Positions 55,387 through 64,000 of a stretch of DNA of 64,000 nt are shown piece by piece. How positions within the stretch are numbered: the first letter of the stretch is position 1; each line of letters begins with the position of its first letter. The stretch spans positions 1 through 64,000 of the forward strand of contig CAWIOF010000004.1 of the NCBI GenBank assembly GCA_963837715.1. Direction: 5' to 3'. Source of the DNA: JANYLB01 sp963837715. GTDB taxonomy: Bacteria > Actinomycetota > Acidimicrobiia > IMCC26256 > JANYLB01. The translations under genes were made by a program, and so were the position numbers. Below the pieces are notes generated by a model. It had not been told where the DNA came from. It searched no databases and saw only the letters and a program-made list of their open reading frames with translations.

Positions 55387-56363
55387 CCCGTGAGCGAGGC
55401 GTCCGCCCCGACCTCACGGGCGAAGTCGACGATGAGCGCGTCGAGCTCGTCGGCGCGCTCCAGCATCAACATGTGACCGGCTTTCGGGAACAGCTCGAGG
55501 CGCGCGCCCGGGATCAGCTCGGCGATGCGGCGCGACTCGGCCGGCGGCGTGATCACGTCGGAGGTGCCGCAGACGACCAGCGTGGGCAGCGTGATGGTCG
55601 GCAGTACCGGGGTCAGGTCGAGGCTGAGGAGCGCCTGGGGCGCGAGGCGGCTCGTCTCGGCGGCGCACGACGCGATCATCTGGCGGGTGAGCTCCACGTG
55701 GCTGGGCCGCGGGTCGGTGCCGAACCCGATCCTCGCCAGCACCAACCCGAGGTCGCGGCGGCGGAGCACCGCGCCGAGGTCGGGGCCGCGGTCGGTCACG
55801 AGCCGCAGGAGTTGCTGCAGGCGTCGCATCTCGCTGATGCGCACGCGGTACAGGGTCGACAGCAGCACGATGCCCCGGAGGTGCTCGGCCGCGTGTTCGG
55901 GATGGCGGGTGACATACGCCTGCACCGCGATCCCACCCATCGAGTGGCCGACGAGCACGGCGTCGCGCACCTGGAGCGAGTCGAGCACCGTCCGGACGTC
56001 GTCGGCCAGGTTGTCGATCGAGTGGCCGCTCGATCCCGCTTCCGACTCACCGTGGCCCCGGTGATCGAACGCGACGACCCGGAACCCCTGCGCGGGCAGC
56101 GCGTCGAACTGCTTCACCCAGGTGCGGTTCGAGAGCGTGACGCCGTGCGAGAGCACGATCGGCGGCCCCTCCCCGTACTCGAGCGTGGCGATCGTCCCAC
56201 CGTCGTGGCTGGGGAGCTTCCGCGCGACGCCGGCCGGCAGCGCGAACTCCGATCCTTCGTCGGGATCCGGCCGTGACCGGGTGCGGCGGGCAATCGTGCG
56301 CTCGAGCGCCCACGCGCCACCCGCGATCGCACCGGCGAGTCCGGCGGCGAGGCCGGCACCCAT
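55383..56363 (-). CDS. Alpha/beta hydrolase with N-terminal membrane anchor
   Basis: The 326-residue protein begins with a hydrophobic glycine/alanine-rich helix (GAGLAAGLAGAIAGGAWAL) that may anchor it to the membrane. The fold shows PPIVLSHGVTLSNRTW, FDHRGHGESEAG, the nucleophile VLVGHSMGGIAVQ, the acid in VVCGTSDVITPP and the catalytic histidine in PKAGHMLMLERADEL. It lies in the alr-tsa operon where mycobacteria also have an alpha/beta hydrolase, which suggests a conserved but unknown role. Confidence 0.9.
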   Translation of the reverse strand: MGAGLAAGLAGAIAGGAWALERTIARRTRSRPDPDEGSEFALPAGVARKLPSHDGGTIATLEYGEGPPIVLSHGVTLSNRTWVKQFDALPAQGFRVVAFDHRGHGESEAGSSGHSIDNLADDVRTVLDSLQVRDAVLVGHSMGGIAVQAYVTRHPEHAAEHLRGIVLLSTLYRVRISEMRRLQQLLRLVTDRGPDLGAVLRRRDLGLVLARIGFGTDPRPSHVELTRQMIASCAAETSRLAPQALLSLDLTPVLPTITLPTLVVCGTSDVITPPAESRRIAELIPGARLELFPKAGHMLMLERADELDALIVDFAREVGADASLTG

Positions 56364-56381
56364 CGAGCGCGCGACGGGGCG

Positions 56382-57506
56382 TCACACGAACCGCCTCGGG
56401 ACGCGGGGGCCGATCCCGCAGATGATCTCGTAGGGAATCGTCCCGAGCCGGTCGGCCCACTCGGTGGCGGTGACCGAGGCCGCGCCCTGCCTCCCGATGA
56501 GCACGACCTCGTCGCCGACTTCGACCGGGGCGTCGCCGACGTCGAGCAGGATCTGGTCCATCGTGACGGTCCCGGCGATCGGCACCCTGCGGCCACCGAC
56601 GAGCGCCTCGCCGCCGACGTGGGCGAGGTTGCGGGGCACACCGTCGGCGTACCCCACGGGGACCGTGGCAATCCGCGACGAGCGGGCCACCTCGTAGCGC
56701 AGCCCGTAGGACAGGCGCGCCCCGGCGGGCACCGTCTTCACGTACGAGACGCGCGCCTTGAACGACAACGCCGGATGGAGCGGGATGCGGTCGGCGAGCA
56801 CCGCGGTCGGCGCGATGCCGTAGATCGCGATGCCGGTGCGGACCAGGTCGTAGTTCGCGGCGGGGAACGCGAGGAGGCCGGCTGAGTTCGCGGCGTGCCG
56901 CAACCCGACCTCGACCCCCGAGGCGCCGAGGTCGGCGAGGAGCGCGTCGAACCGGGCCAGTTGCTCAGCGGTGTAGGGATCGTCGGGTTCGTCGGCGACC
57001 GCGAGGTGTGTGCACACCCCGCCGAGCACCAACTCGCTGCGGTCGGCGATCGCGTCGACCATCATCCGGGCGTCGTCGGGTGTGCAGCCGACACGATGCA
57101 TTCCCGTGTCGATCTTGAGGTGCACAGGGAGCGGGGAGACGCGCCCGTTCTCCGCGACCGCCTTGGCGAGGTGCTCGAGTCCGGCCGGCGTGTAGACGAC
57201 GGGCGTGAGCCCGGCCGCGACCACGGGCGCGGCGGCGTCGGGCGCGGGCTCCGACAACACGAGGATCGGTGCGTCGATCCCCGCTTCGCGCAGGGTGATG
57301 CCCTCTTCGGCGAGCGCGACGCCGATCCACTCGGCTCCGGCGTCGAGGACGGCGCGCGACACCGGGACCGCGCCGTGGCCGTAGCCGTCGGCCTTCACGA
57401 CGGCCATGACCGCGGCCGGTGCCGCGGCCTCGCGGATCGCGCGGGTGTTCGCCCGCACGGCGTCGAGGTCGATCTCCACCCACACGGGCCGGAAGCGTTC
57501 GGTCAT
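56382..57506 (-). CDS. alr: Alanine racemase
   Basis: The 374-residue PLP enzyme makes D-alanine for peptidoglycan. Lys in VVKADGYGHGAVPVSRA binds PLP; the catalytic tyrosine lies in KAR-VSYVKTVPAGARLSYGLRYEVARSSRIATVPVGYADGVPR. Barrel and C-terminal domains are complete. The start at ATG 57506 overlaps the nnr stop as ATGA, and the next gene follows at 18 bp. It fits the glmM-glmS-acpS-nnr-alr arrangement for cell-wall precursors. Confidence 0.96.
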   Translation of the reverse strand: MTERFRPVWVEIDLDAVRANTRAIREAAAPAAVMAVVKADGYGHGAVPVSRAVLDAGAEWIGVALAEEGITLREAGIDAPILVLSEPAPDAAAPVVAAGLTPVVYTPAGLEHLAKAVAENGRVSPLPVHLKIDTGMHRVGCTPDDARMMVDAIADRSELVLGGVCTHLAVADEPDDPYTAEQLARFDALLADLGASGVEVGLRHAANSAGLLAFPAANYDLVRTGIAIYGIAPTAVLADRIPLHPALSFKARVSYVKTVPAGARLSYGLRYEVARSSRIATVPVGYADGVPRNLAHVGGEALVGGRRVPIAGTVTMDQILLDVGDAPVEVGDEVVLIGRQGAASVTATEWADRLGTIPYEIICGIGPRVPRRFV

Positions 57507-58969
57507 GGCACCTCGGTCACGCTGCTCAAGGTCTCGGGGATCGCCGCGACGAGGTCACCCGCGACGAGCCCAGTATGCCCGGCCACGTCGGCGGCACGAC
57601 CGTGGAGCCACGCGCCGGCGGCGGCGGCCTCGAAGGTGCCGGTGCCCCGCGCGGCCAGTCCGCCGATGATCCCCGACAGCACGTCGCCCGACCCGGCCGT
57701 GGCGAGCCACGGTCCTCCGCTCGGGTTGACCGCGAGACGACCCTCGGGGGCGGCGATCACGGTGCCCGGACCCTTCAGGAGCACCACCGACCGGGCCGCC
57801 TCCGCCAGCTCGCGGGCGGCCACGATCCGGTCGGGACCGACCGCGTGGCCGACCAGCCGGGCGTACTCCGCCGCGTGGGGGGTCAGGATCGTCGCCATGC
57901 CCCGGTCGGCGCGGCCTCGCAGCGACGAGACGTCGCCCTCGAGCGCGTTCAACCCGTCGGCGTCGAGGACGAGTGCGACCGGTGCCTCGGCCACGATCCG
58001 CTGGACCGCGGCCCGGGTGGTGGAGCCGTCGCCGAGCCCGGGCCCGAGGACCAGCACCCGGAAGCGCGACAGCTCCGCGAGCACCGCGATCGCGGCGTCG
58101 GCCCCGAGTGAACCGTTGGGCGCCGCCGGGAGCAACCGGGTGACCACCTCGCTGCCCGACGCACGCACCGCGGCGTCGCCGGGCATGCCGCACCACACGA
58201 TCCCGGCGCCGACCCGCATCGCGGCGTGACTCACCATCATCGGTGCGCCCGTCATGCCGCTCGAACCACCGACCACGAGCACGCCGCCGGCGCTCCACTT
58301 GTGGGCGTCGGCGCGGCGATCGGGAAGCCACGTCGCGACGTCGCGCTCCGAGATCACCCCGGCGGCCGGAGCCTCGGCGTCACCGCAGCCTGCAACACCG
58401 ATGTCGAGACCGATGTCGACCACCTCGACCCTGCCCGCGTGCGTGCGACCCGGCTCGAACAGCAGTCCGGGCTTGTACGCGGCGAAACAGACCGTGCGGT
58501 CGGCCCGGACCGCGACGCCTTCGATCGCCCCGGTGAGGCCCGACACACCCGACGGGATGTCGACCGCGACGCGCCCACACGACGTGGTCGTGGTCTGCTC
58601 GGCGAACCAGGCCGCATCGCCATCGAGGCAGCCCCGGAAGCCGGTACCGAACATCGCGTCGACCAGCACGTCGGCGCGCGCCAAGGCGCGGGCACACGCG
58701 GCGCGATCGAGTCCGGCGTCGAGCCGGAACACGTCGACGCGGACACCCCATTGTTCGAGCACGCGCGCCGCGACCAGCCCGTCGCCCCCGTTGTTGCCGC
58801 GCCCGCAGACGATCACGACTCGCCGTCCGTAGGTGCCACCGAGCTCGGTGCGCACCGCTCGCGCGACTGCGCGCCCGGCGCGCTCCATGAGCACCGCCAC
58901 CGGGGTTCCGGTCGCGACGGCTCGGGCGTCGGCGGTCCGCATCTCGTCGGGGGTCAGGAGGGGCCTCAC
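57503..58969 (-). CDS. nnr: Bifunctional NAD(P)H-hydrate epimerase/dehydratase
   Basis: The 488-residue fusion repairs damaged NAD(P)HX. The N-terminal YjeF_N epimerase (1-210) has VVIVCGRGNNGGDGLVAARVL and DIPSGVSGLTG. The C-terminal YjeF_C ADP/ATP-dependent dehydratase (215-488) has VLDADGLNALEG, ILTPHAAEYARLVG and the terminal GSGDVLSGIIGGLAARG. It overlaps acpS and alr by 4 bp each, so translation of this operon is fully coupled. Confidence 0.95.
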   Translation of the reverse strand: MRPLLTPDEMRTADARAVATGTPVAVLMERAGRAVARAVRTELGGTYGRRVVIVCGRGNNGGDGLVAARVLEQWGVRVDVFRLDAGLDRAACARALARADVLVDAMFGTGFRGCLDGDAAWFAEQTTTTSCGRVAVDIPSGVSGLTGAIEGVAVRADRTVCFAAYKPGLLFEPGRTHAGRVEVVDIGLDIGVAGCGDAEAPAAGVISERDVATWLPDRRADAHKWSAGGVLVVGGSSGMTGAPMMVSHAAMRVGAGIVWCGMPGDAAVRASGSEVVTRLLPAAPNGSLGADAAIAVLAELSRFRVLVLGPGLGDGSTTRAAVQRIVAEAPVALVLDADGLNALEGDVSSLRGRADRGMATILTPHAAEYARLVGHAVGPDRIVAARELAEAARSVVLLKGPGTVIAAPEGRLAVNPSGGPWLATAGSGDVLSGIIGGLAARGTGTFEAAAAGAWLHGRAADVAGHTGLVAGDLVAAIPETLSSVTEVP

Positions 58970-59385
58970 CGCGCCTCACCCGGCGCGCCGTCTCCGAGCG
59001 CGATGGCGGTCGCGGCGGCCATGGAGTCGGTGTGGGTCATCGTGAGGTGCCAGGCGGTCACGCCTCGGACGTCGGCGAGTGCGGCGGCCTTCTCGTAGAG
59101 CGCGACCGTCGGTTGCCCGCTCGGCAGCCGGACCACCTCGACGTCGCGCAGCGCGAACTTCCACAAGCCGACGCCGAGCGCCTTCATCACGGCCTCTTTC
59201 GCGCCGAAGCGGGCCGCGAGCCGGGGCGCGGGATTCTTGTGCCGGAACGCGTAGGCGCGTTCAGCATCGCTGAAGAGCCGGTCGAGGAGACGCTCCCCCT
59301 GCCGCTCCATCGCGAGCCGGAAACGATCGACCTCGACCAGGTCCGTCCCCAGACCGAGGACGCCCAGCCCCACGAGGTTCCCCAC
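58966..59385 (-). CDS. acpS: Holo-[acyl-carrier-protein] synthase
   Basis: The 139-residue enzyme attaches phosphopantetheine to ACP. It keeps the metal-site aspartate in LGLGTDLVEVDRFRLAM and the WKFALRDVEV and ARFGAKEAVMKALG motif with catalytic Glu-Lys. The start could be ATG 59385 or the GTG at 59373, since the conserved domain begins at VLGLGTDLVEV. Its start abuts the glmS stop (1 bp), and it overlaps nnr downstream. Confidence 0.93.
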   Translation of the reverse strand: MGNLVGLGVLGLGTDLVEVDRFRLAMERQGERLLDRLFSDAERAYAFRHKNPAPRLAARFGAKEAVMKALGVGLWKFALRDVEVVRLPSGQPTVALYEKAAALADVRGVTAWHLTMTHTDSMAAATAIALGDGAPGEAR

Positions 59386-62300
59386 TCAGACCCGACGCCA
59401 GCGGTCGGCCAGGACGTACACCGGGAGCGTCAAGAGGTCGGCCACGTCGATCTCGGCGAGGCGGGTGTCGTCGAACGTGACCTCGGTCTCGGTGACCGCG
59501 CCCTTCAGAGCCGCGTACCGGTTGCGATACCCCTGCAGCACCGTTCGAGCCGCGGCCGGTTCCAACCGCTCGACGAACTGCACGTGCAGGAGCGTCAGTC
59601 CGACCGTCTGGTTCCCCTTCACCTCGGGCACGAACACGAGGGTGCGATCGTCGCTCCGCCCACGCGCGACCGTGACTTCGCGCTCGATCGCAACGAGCTG
59701 CTTGGTGCCGCGCAGGCGGGGGTCGTCGTCGGTGCGGGAACGGATCTGCGCGCCGATCCCACCCCGGTCGACGACCGCGATGGTCGCGCCGTCGCGCTCG
59801 ACGTCGCCCTCGATGCGGTACCGGGTGAAGCCCGTGACCTGCCCGACGGCACGGTCGAGCGCCACGACCGAGCGCAGGGTGCGGTAGCTGAGGTTGTCGC
59901 GGGCGACTCCCGCGGCGAGCAGGTCCTGCACGAGCCCCACCTGCAACAGCGTCTCGTCGGCGCGGGAGATCCCGACCGTGACCGTCTTCGCCTGGTGCTT
60001 GATCGCGTCGACCGGTCGGGTCAGTTGCTCGATGCCCTCGGTGAGCGCGGCGGTGAGATCCTCCACCACCACACTCGGGGTGCCGACCTTGCCGTACTCC
60101 ACCTGGTAGGCGTCGAGCGGGACGATCCCGGTCGCGTACCGCAGCAGGGACGCGACCCGGACCGCGGTACCCGCCTCGAGGCTGCCGTCGTACCCTCCGC
60201 TGCGCAGCCCGGCGAAGTACTGGTCGCTCAGCGGCTCGAGCCGGGCGCGGAGGCGACGGAACGCCAGATCGGCATCGCGGCCACCCGCGGTGACGACCGC
60301 TTCGATCGCGGCGCGCGCTTCGCGCAGCGGTCGGGCCGACGCGTCGATCGCGAGCGCAGCTTCGTAGCCGAAGAGGTGCCCCACCATCGCCGAGAGGACG
60401 AACGCGAGGGCGGGGTGCACGACGGGAACTTCGATCGTCTCGAGCGCGATCCCGTTGAACCGGTGCTGGCCCTCGCTGGCGATCACCACCGCCGCGGCCT
60501 TGTGGGCCCGGTAGATGGCGAGTTCCTTGGCGACGTCGTCGGCGTTCGATCCGGAGAGGCCGGCTGCACACACGAGGATCATCGGTTCCGACGACAGGTC
60601 GATGTGCTTCTTGTCTTCGGTGACGTCGCAGGCGATCGCCTTGTAGCAGAGCTCGGACAGCTTGATCCGCACCTCGTGGGCCGCGACGCGATTGACACCG
60701 TTGCCCACCACGGCCCACGAGCGTCGCTGGGGGGCGTGACGTTGCGCCGCGAGTGCGATCTCCGGTCGGCGATCGAAGACGGCGGCCATCGCGTCGGGGA
60801 GATCGCGCAGGCCTACGAGCAACGCGTCGCGCTCGACCGGCGCACCCGTGGCCCAGGCCCCGGTGAGGTCGTCGGCGAGTGCGAAGGCCAGGAGGAACCC
60901 CGCGGCGATCTGGGCGTAGAAGGCCTTCGTCGACGCGACGCTCATCTCGACGTCGCGTCCGTCGGACGTGTAGAGCACGCCGTCGGCCCGGTCGACGAGA
61001 TCGCTGTTCCGACGGTTGACGATCGCGACGACGGCCGCACCCCGGTTGCGGACGAGGTCGACCGTGCGGTTCGTGTCGGTGGTCGTGCCGCTCTGGCTGA
61101 TCGCGACGACGAGCGTGTCGTGCATGTCGTCGACCAGGCGGAACCCCGACAGCTCGGTCGCGGGAACGGCTTCGACGATGACCCGGTCCGCCACGCCGGG
61201 GAGCCCGGCCAGCACCGCGGCGAGGCTCTGCCCCGCGACCGCTGCGGTGCCCTGACCGATCACCAGCACCCGACGGATCTCGCCCGCACGCAGCCGCTCG
61301 CGCAGCGTCGGCGGCAGCGTCTCGGGCCCGAGCTCGATCGCCATGCGGCCGTCGTGCTCGACGAGCTTGCCCCGAAGGGTCTTGCGGAACGACGCCGGCG
61401 CCTCGCCGATCTCCTTGAGCAGGTAGTGCGGCGCGTCGCCCCGGTCGATGTCGCGCGTCGTGATCTGCGCGATCTGCAGGTCGTCTTCACCGACGGGCAA
61501 CACGGTGCCGTCGTACGACCGCCGATCGATGCCCCCCAACTGACCGGCGGCGTCGCCGTCGAGGACCACGATCTGGCCCCGGCTCGATTCGGGGTGTTCG
61601 GCATCGGCGGGAGTCTCACCGTCGAGCCGCAGGTAGCGCGCGGTCTCCTCGACCAGTCCGTAGGGCTCGCTCGCCACGACGTACGCGTCCTCGGTGAGGC
61701 CGACGTACAACGACTGACCGCTGCCGCGCAGGGCGAGCAGGAGTTGGTCGGTCGGGCCCGACACGTTCGCCGCGATCGCCACCGACCCTTCGAGGGTCGC
61801 GACCGTGGCCCGGAACGCCTCGGCGACCGCGGCACCCTGGTCGAGTCGACGGGCGACGAGCGCGGGGATGACCTTGGCATCGGTCGTGATCTCCCGGGCG
61901 ATCCGCAGGCCTTCGACGGCGACGAGGTCGGCGTGGTTGTCGACGTCGCCGTTGAGCGCAGCCGTCACGTACGACTCGGCGGAAACCGCGAAGCCGTCGA
62001 TCTCGGGGAGCTCTTCGGCGTTCAACGGGTGCGCGTTCGCCTCGGAGATGATCCCCACGCTCGCCCAGCGCGTGTGCCCGAGCACGGTGACGCGCGCCGT
62101 CTCGTTCGCCAGCGCGAGGTGCAGCACGGCATCGGCCCGGATCGCCTCGCGGATCGCGCGCGTGTTGTCGCCCAGCTCACCGATCTCCGCGGCCGCCTTG
62201 TACACGAACGCGGCGTTGCCGTCGGGGAGCCGGAGCGACCCGGTACGGAAGAGCGGATCGGTCGTGCGTTCCTCGATCAACCGGACGACGGTGGGGTCGT

Positions 62301-62877
62301 CGAGATCGAGTGCGTGGTCGCGCACCAGGATGTGGATCCCGGCGGAGTCGCGGCCCCGGACCTCGAGGCGGTCGATCGACGAGAGCGCGACCTGGACCGC
62401 CCAGAACGCGTCGAGCGCGGCACCCGTCGCGCCGGCCCCGCCGGCGAGGTCGCCGACGGCCGCCGCGCTGCGGAGACGATCGCGCCCGATCGCCCAGATC
62501 GCGTCCTTCACCCGCACCAGCTCGGTGCTCAGCCGCTCGAGCTCGGCCGGGCTCAGGCCTCGACCGTCGGCGTCGAGCTGGGCGTCGAACTCGTCGACGG
62601 TGCCCTGGAGATCGGCGACCCGGGCCTCGAGCTCCGCGGCACCCGCAGGCTGGCCGAGGAGGGTGCGAACCCCTGGAGTCCCCCGGAGCGCGGCATCGGC
62701 CTGCTCGACGTGTTCGGCGGCCTCGGCCACCGCGACCACCAGGTCGTCGGCCCCGAGGGTTCGGCCGAGAACGGGCGTGAGATGGCCCGCCGCGGCTCGG
62801 AGCTCAGCGGCGATCTCGGTGATCGTGGGTGGCGTCCGACCAGCCGGACGGCCGACGACGGCGATGATGCCGCACAT
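59386..62877 (-). CDS. glmS: Giant glucosamine-6-phosphate synthase (GlmS) with inserts and C-terminal extension
   Basis: The 1163-residue enzyme makes glucosamine 6-phosphate from fructose 6-phosphate and glutamine; ordinary GlmS is about 610. Cys1 is in MCGIIAVVG. A 147-residue helical insert follows (residues about 10-165) before LEVRGRDSAG, and a second of about 45 residues precedes GHTRWASVG and NAHPLN, the usual glutaminase residues. SIS domain 1 has VISQSGTT and VASTKAFYAQ (about 540-690), SIS domain 2 has HEVRIKLSELCYKAIA. AIKHQAKTVTVG marks the normal C-terminus near residue 960, after which about 200 extra residues follow. ATG 62877 has AGGAGGACC upstream and the -10 box TAGAAT at 62912-62917. 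Confidence 0.93.
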   Translation of the reverse strand: MCGIIAVVGRPAGRTPPTITEIAAELRAAAGHLTPVLGRTLGADDLVVAVAEAAEHVEQADAALRGTPGVRTLLGQPAGAAELEARVADLQGTVDEFDAQLDADGRGLSPAELERLSTELVRVKDAIWAIGRDRLRSAAAVGDLAGGAGATGAALDAFWAVQVALSSIDRLEVRGRDSAGIHILVRDHALDLDDPTVVRLIEERTTDPLFRTGSLRLPDGNAAFVYKAAAEIGELGDNTRAIREAIRADAVLHLALANETARVTVLGHTRWASVGIISEANAHPLNAEELPEIDGFAVSAESYVTAALNGDVDNHADLVAVEGLRIAREITTDAKVIPALVARRLDQGAAVAEAFRATVATLEGSVAIAANVSGPTDQLLLALRGSGQSLYVGLTEDAYVVASEPYGLVEETARYLRLDGETPADAEHPESSRGQIVVLDGDAAGQLGGIDRRSYDGTVLPVGEDDLQIAQITTRDIDRGDAPHYLLKEIGEAPASFRKTLRGKLVEHDGRMAIELGPETLPPTLRERLRAGEIRRVLVIGQGTAAVAGQSLAAVLAGLPGVADRVIVEAVPATELSGFRLVDDMHDTLVVAISQSGTTTDTNRTVDLVRNRGAAVVAIVNRRNSDLVDRADGVLYTSDGRDVEMSVASTKAFYAQIAAGFLLAFALADDLTGAWATGAPVERDALLVGLRDLPDAMAAVFDRRPEIALAAQRHAPQRRSWAVVGNGVNRVAAHEVRIKLSELCYKAIACDVTEDKKHIDLSSEPMILVCAAGLSGSNADDVAKELAIYRAHKAAAVVIASEGQHRFNGIALETIEVPVVHPALAFVLSAMVGHLFGYEAALAIDASARPLREARAAIEAVVTAGGRDADLAFRRLRARLEPLSDQYFAGLRSGGYDGSLEAGTAVRVASLLRYATGIVPLDAYQVEYGKVGTPSVVVEDLTAALTEGIEQLTRPVDAIKHQAKTVTVGISRADETLLQVGLVQDLLAAGVARDNLSYRTLRSVVALDRAVGQVTGFTRYRIEGDVERDGATIAVVDRGGIGAQIRSRTDDDPRLRGTKQLVAIEREVTVARGRSDDRTLVFVPEVKGNQTVGLTLLHVQFVERLEPAAARTVLQGYRNRYAALKGAVTETEVTFDDTRLAEIDVADLLTLPVYVLADRWRRV

Positions 62878-62911
62878 GGTGGTCCTCCTGGCGGTCGGGG
62901 TCCGACTGATG

Positions 62912-62917
62912 ATTCTA
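62912..62917 (-). promoter_or_regulatory. -10 box (TAGAAT) for glmS
   Basis: TAGAAT on the minus strand, about 34 nt before the ATG, is followed by an AGGAGG site, so this one is not leaderless. It lies in the 97-bp gap after glmM. Confidence 0.35.
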
Positions 62918-62974
62918 GAGAAGATCCGACGCTCGACTGCCCGCAACCCGGCGAGGCGGGACCACCTCCGGGCG

Positions 62975-64000
62975 TCAGCCGGGCCCGAGCGCGCCCGCCA
63001 GCGAGCCGGCGAGCCGGTCGGCGAGCGCTGTCGCCTGCTCGTCGGTCGCGGCCTCGACCATCACCCGCACCACGGGCTCTGTCCCCGAGGGGCGAACCAA
63101 CACCCGACCCGCATCACCGAGCTCGGCCTCGACGGCCCGCACCTCGGCCCAGAACTCCTCGGCGCCGTCGAGGCCGGCCCGATCCCCCACGCGCACGTTG
63201 AGCAACACCTGGGGGAAGCGCGTGACCACCCCGGCAAGGTCCGACAGGGTCGCGCCCGAACGCCTGACCGCGTCGAGGAGCAGGACCCCGGTGAGGATCC
63301 CGTCGCCGGTCTCGGCGTGCTCGGCGAAGATCACGTGCCCCGACTGCTCGCCACCGAGCGCGAGACCGTGCTCCTCCATCGCGGCCCGGACGTGCCGGTC
63401 GCCGACGGGCGTCTCGATCAGGGCGAGGCCCCGGTCGGCCATCGCCCGCCGCAATCCGATGTTCGACATGACCGTGATCGCGAACGCGTTGCCCGCCAGC
63501 GCGTCGCGCGCTGCCATGTCGATCGCGCACACTGCGAGGATCTGGTCGCCGTCGACGATTTCGCCGTGTTCGTCGACCGCGATGACCCGGTCGGCGTCAC
63601 CGTCGAACGCGAGGCCCGCGCCCGCACCGCGTGCCACGACCTCGGCCTGCAGTTGGGCGGGATCGGTCGACCCACACCCGGCGTTGATGTTGATGCCGTC
63701 GGGTGACGCGTTGATCACGGTGACCACGGCGCCGAGCGCACGGAGGATACGCGGACCGAGCTCCGACGCCGCGCCGTTGCTGCAGTCGACGACGATCTCC
63801 ATGTCGCGGAGACCCTGGGTGGGGTCGACTGTCGCGACGACGTGCTCGACGTAGGCGTCGATCAGGTCGGTCCCCGCTCGGGACACGCCGATCGCTGCTC
63901 CGTCGCGGCCCGACGCAGCTGTCGTGCCGTCGAGCCGCGCCGCGAAGTCGGCTTCGACGGCAGCCTCGAGCGCGTCGGGGAGCTTGCGGCCGCCGGCGGC
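62975..64000 (-). CDS. glmM: Phosphoglucosamine mutase, C-terminal part, cut by window edge
   Basis: The frame is open to the last base, so the 5' end with the active-site serine is outside the window. The visible 341 residues contain the metal loop LAFDGDADRVIAVDEHGEIVDGDQ, the sugar-binding GGEQSGHVIFAEHAETGDGILTGV and the phosphate-binding C-terminus RPSGTEPVVRVMVEA. The enzyme converts glucosamine 6-phosphate to the 1-phosphate for UDP-GlcNAc. It lies just upstream of glmS on the same strand, completing the amino-sugar route. Confidence 0.95.
   Translation of the reverse strand, partial: AAGGRKLPDALEAAVEADFAARLDGTTAASGRDGAAIGVSRAGTDLIDAYVEHVVATVDPTQGLRDMEIVVDCSNGAASELGPRILRALGAVVTVINASPDGININAGCGSTDPAQLQAEVVARGAGAGLAFDGDADRVIAVDEHGEIVDGDQILAVCAIDMAARDALAGNAFAITVMSNIGLRRAMADRGLALIETPVGDRHVRAAMEEHGLALGGEQSGHVIFAEHAETGDGILTGVLLLDAVRRSGATLSDLAGVVTRFPQVLLNVRVGDRAGLDGAEEFWAEVRAVEAELGDAGRVLVRPSGTEPVVRVMVEAATDEQATALADRLAGSLAGALGPG

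Overview
The window is about 64 kb of very GC-rich, densely packed bacterial DNA. Gene junctions often overlap as ATGA or GTGA, GTG and TTG starts are common, and many genes start 6-8 nt after a TANNNT -10 box (leaderless style). Gene content points to a high-GC actinobacterium: a glmM-glmS-acpS-nnr-alr-tsaE-tsaB-rimI-tsaD-groS block, GuaB3, an AfsR/SARP regulator, family 4 uracil-DNA glycosylase, and sucCD beside a small B12-binding mutase subunit. An Acidimicrobiia-like genome is my best guess, but that is inference from gene content only.

Layout, left half. 1-5.6 kb: the 3' end of an acyl-CoA synthetase, a NYN/S1-type RNA-processing protein with a Lys/Ala-rich tail, and a sulfur locus (LysR regulator, TauE/SafE exporter, persulfide-dioxygenase-like protein fused to three rhodanese domains). 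5.7-12.7 kb: a secreted PKD-like protein, then glycerol and lipid genes (glpD, an alkylglycerone-phosphate-synthase-like flavoprotein, glycerol kinase, cyclopropane-fatty-acid synthase). 12.7-17.2 kb: a coupled operon around a stand-alone phosphohistidine swivel domain, two alpha/beta hydrolases and a TMEM175-like channel. 17.2-27.3 kb: central carbon and purine/folate genes (mdh, icd, a purH-folD fusion, purN, sucCD, B12 subunit) plus two tandem four-helix membrane paralogs. 27.3-36.6 kb: pcrA with a likely SOS box, class I aldolase, guaA, guaB3, a lipoprotein, a Nudix hydrolase and a CPBP protease.

Right half. 36.7-46.2 kb: a type IV pilus locus on the minus strand in the order pilB, pilC, two minor prepilins, major pilin, a 1182-residue PilX-like protein with three related beta modules, and pilT. 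No pilD or pilMNO is present here. The 41.5-46.2 kb part carries at least 18 single-base indels, while the adjoining 3.5-kb PilX-like gene is intact. 46.4-48.1 kb: an intact acyl-CoA synthetase related to the one at the left edge. 48.2-64 kb: groS with a perfect CIRCE operator that contains the stop codon of the upstream SARP gene, then the tsa, alr, nnr, acpS, glmS and glmM genes. GlmS is about 1160 residues, nearly twice the usual size.

Non-coding structure of interest: a four-copy interspersed element whose stem pairing is kept by C or U changes; three minisatellites that begin at or beside TGA stop codons; an AT-rich dyad directly upstream of the lysR start; a near-identical 26-bp motif upstream of both pilB and the pilin gene; and several strong hairpins. 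No tRNA, rRNA, CRISPR array or insertion sequence was recognised, and no gene-free stretch exceeds 300 bases (the longest is the 224-bp gap between pilB and the acyl-CoA synthetase).
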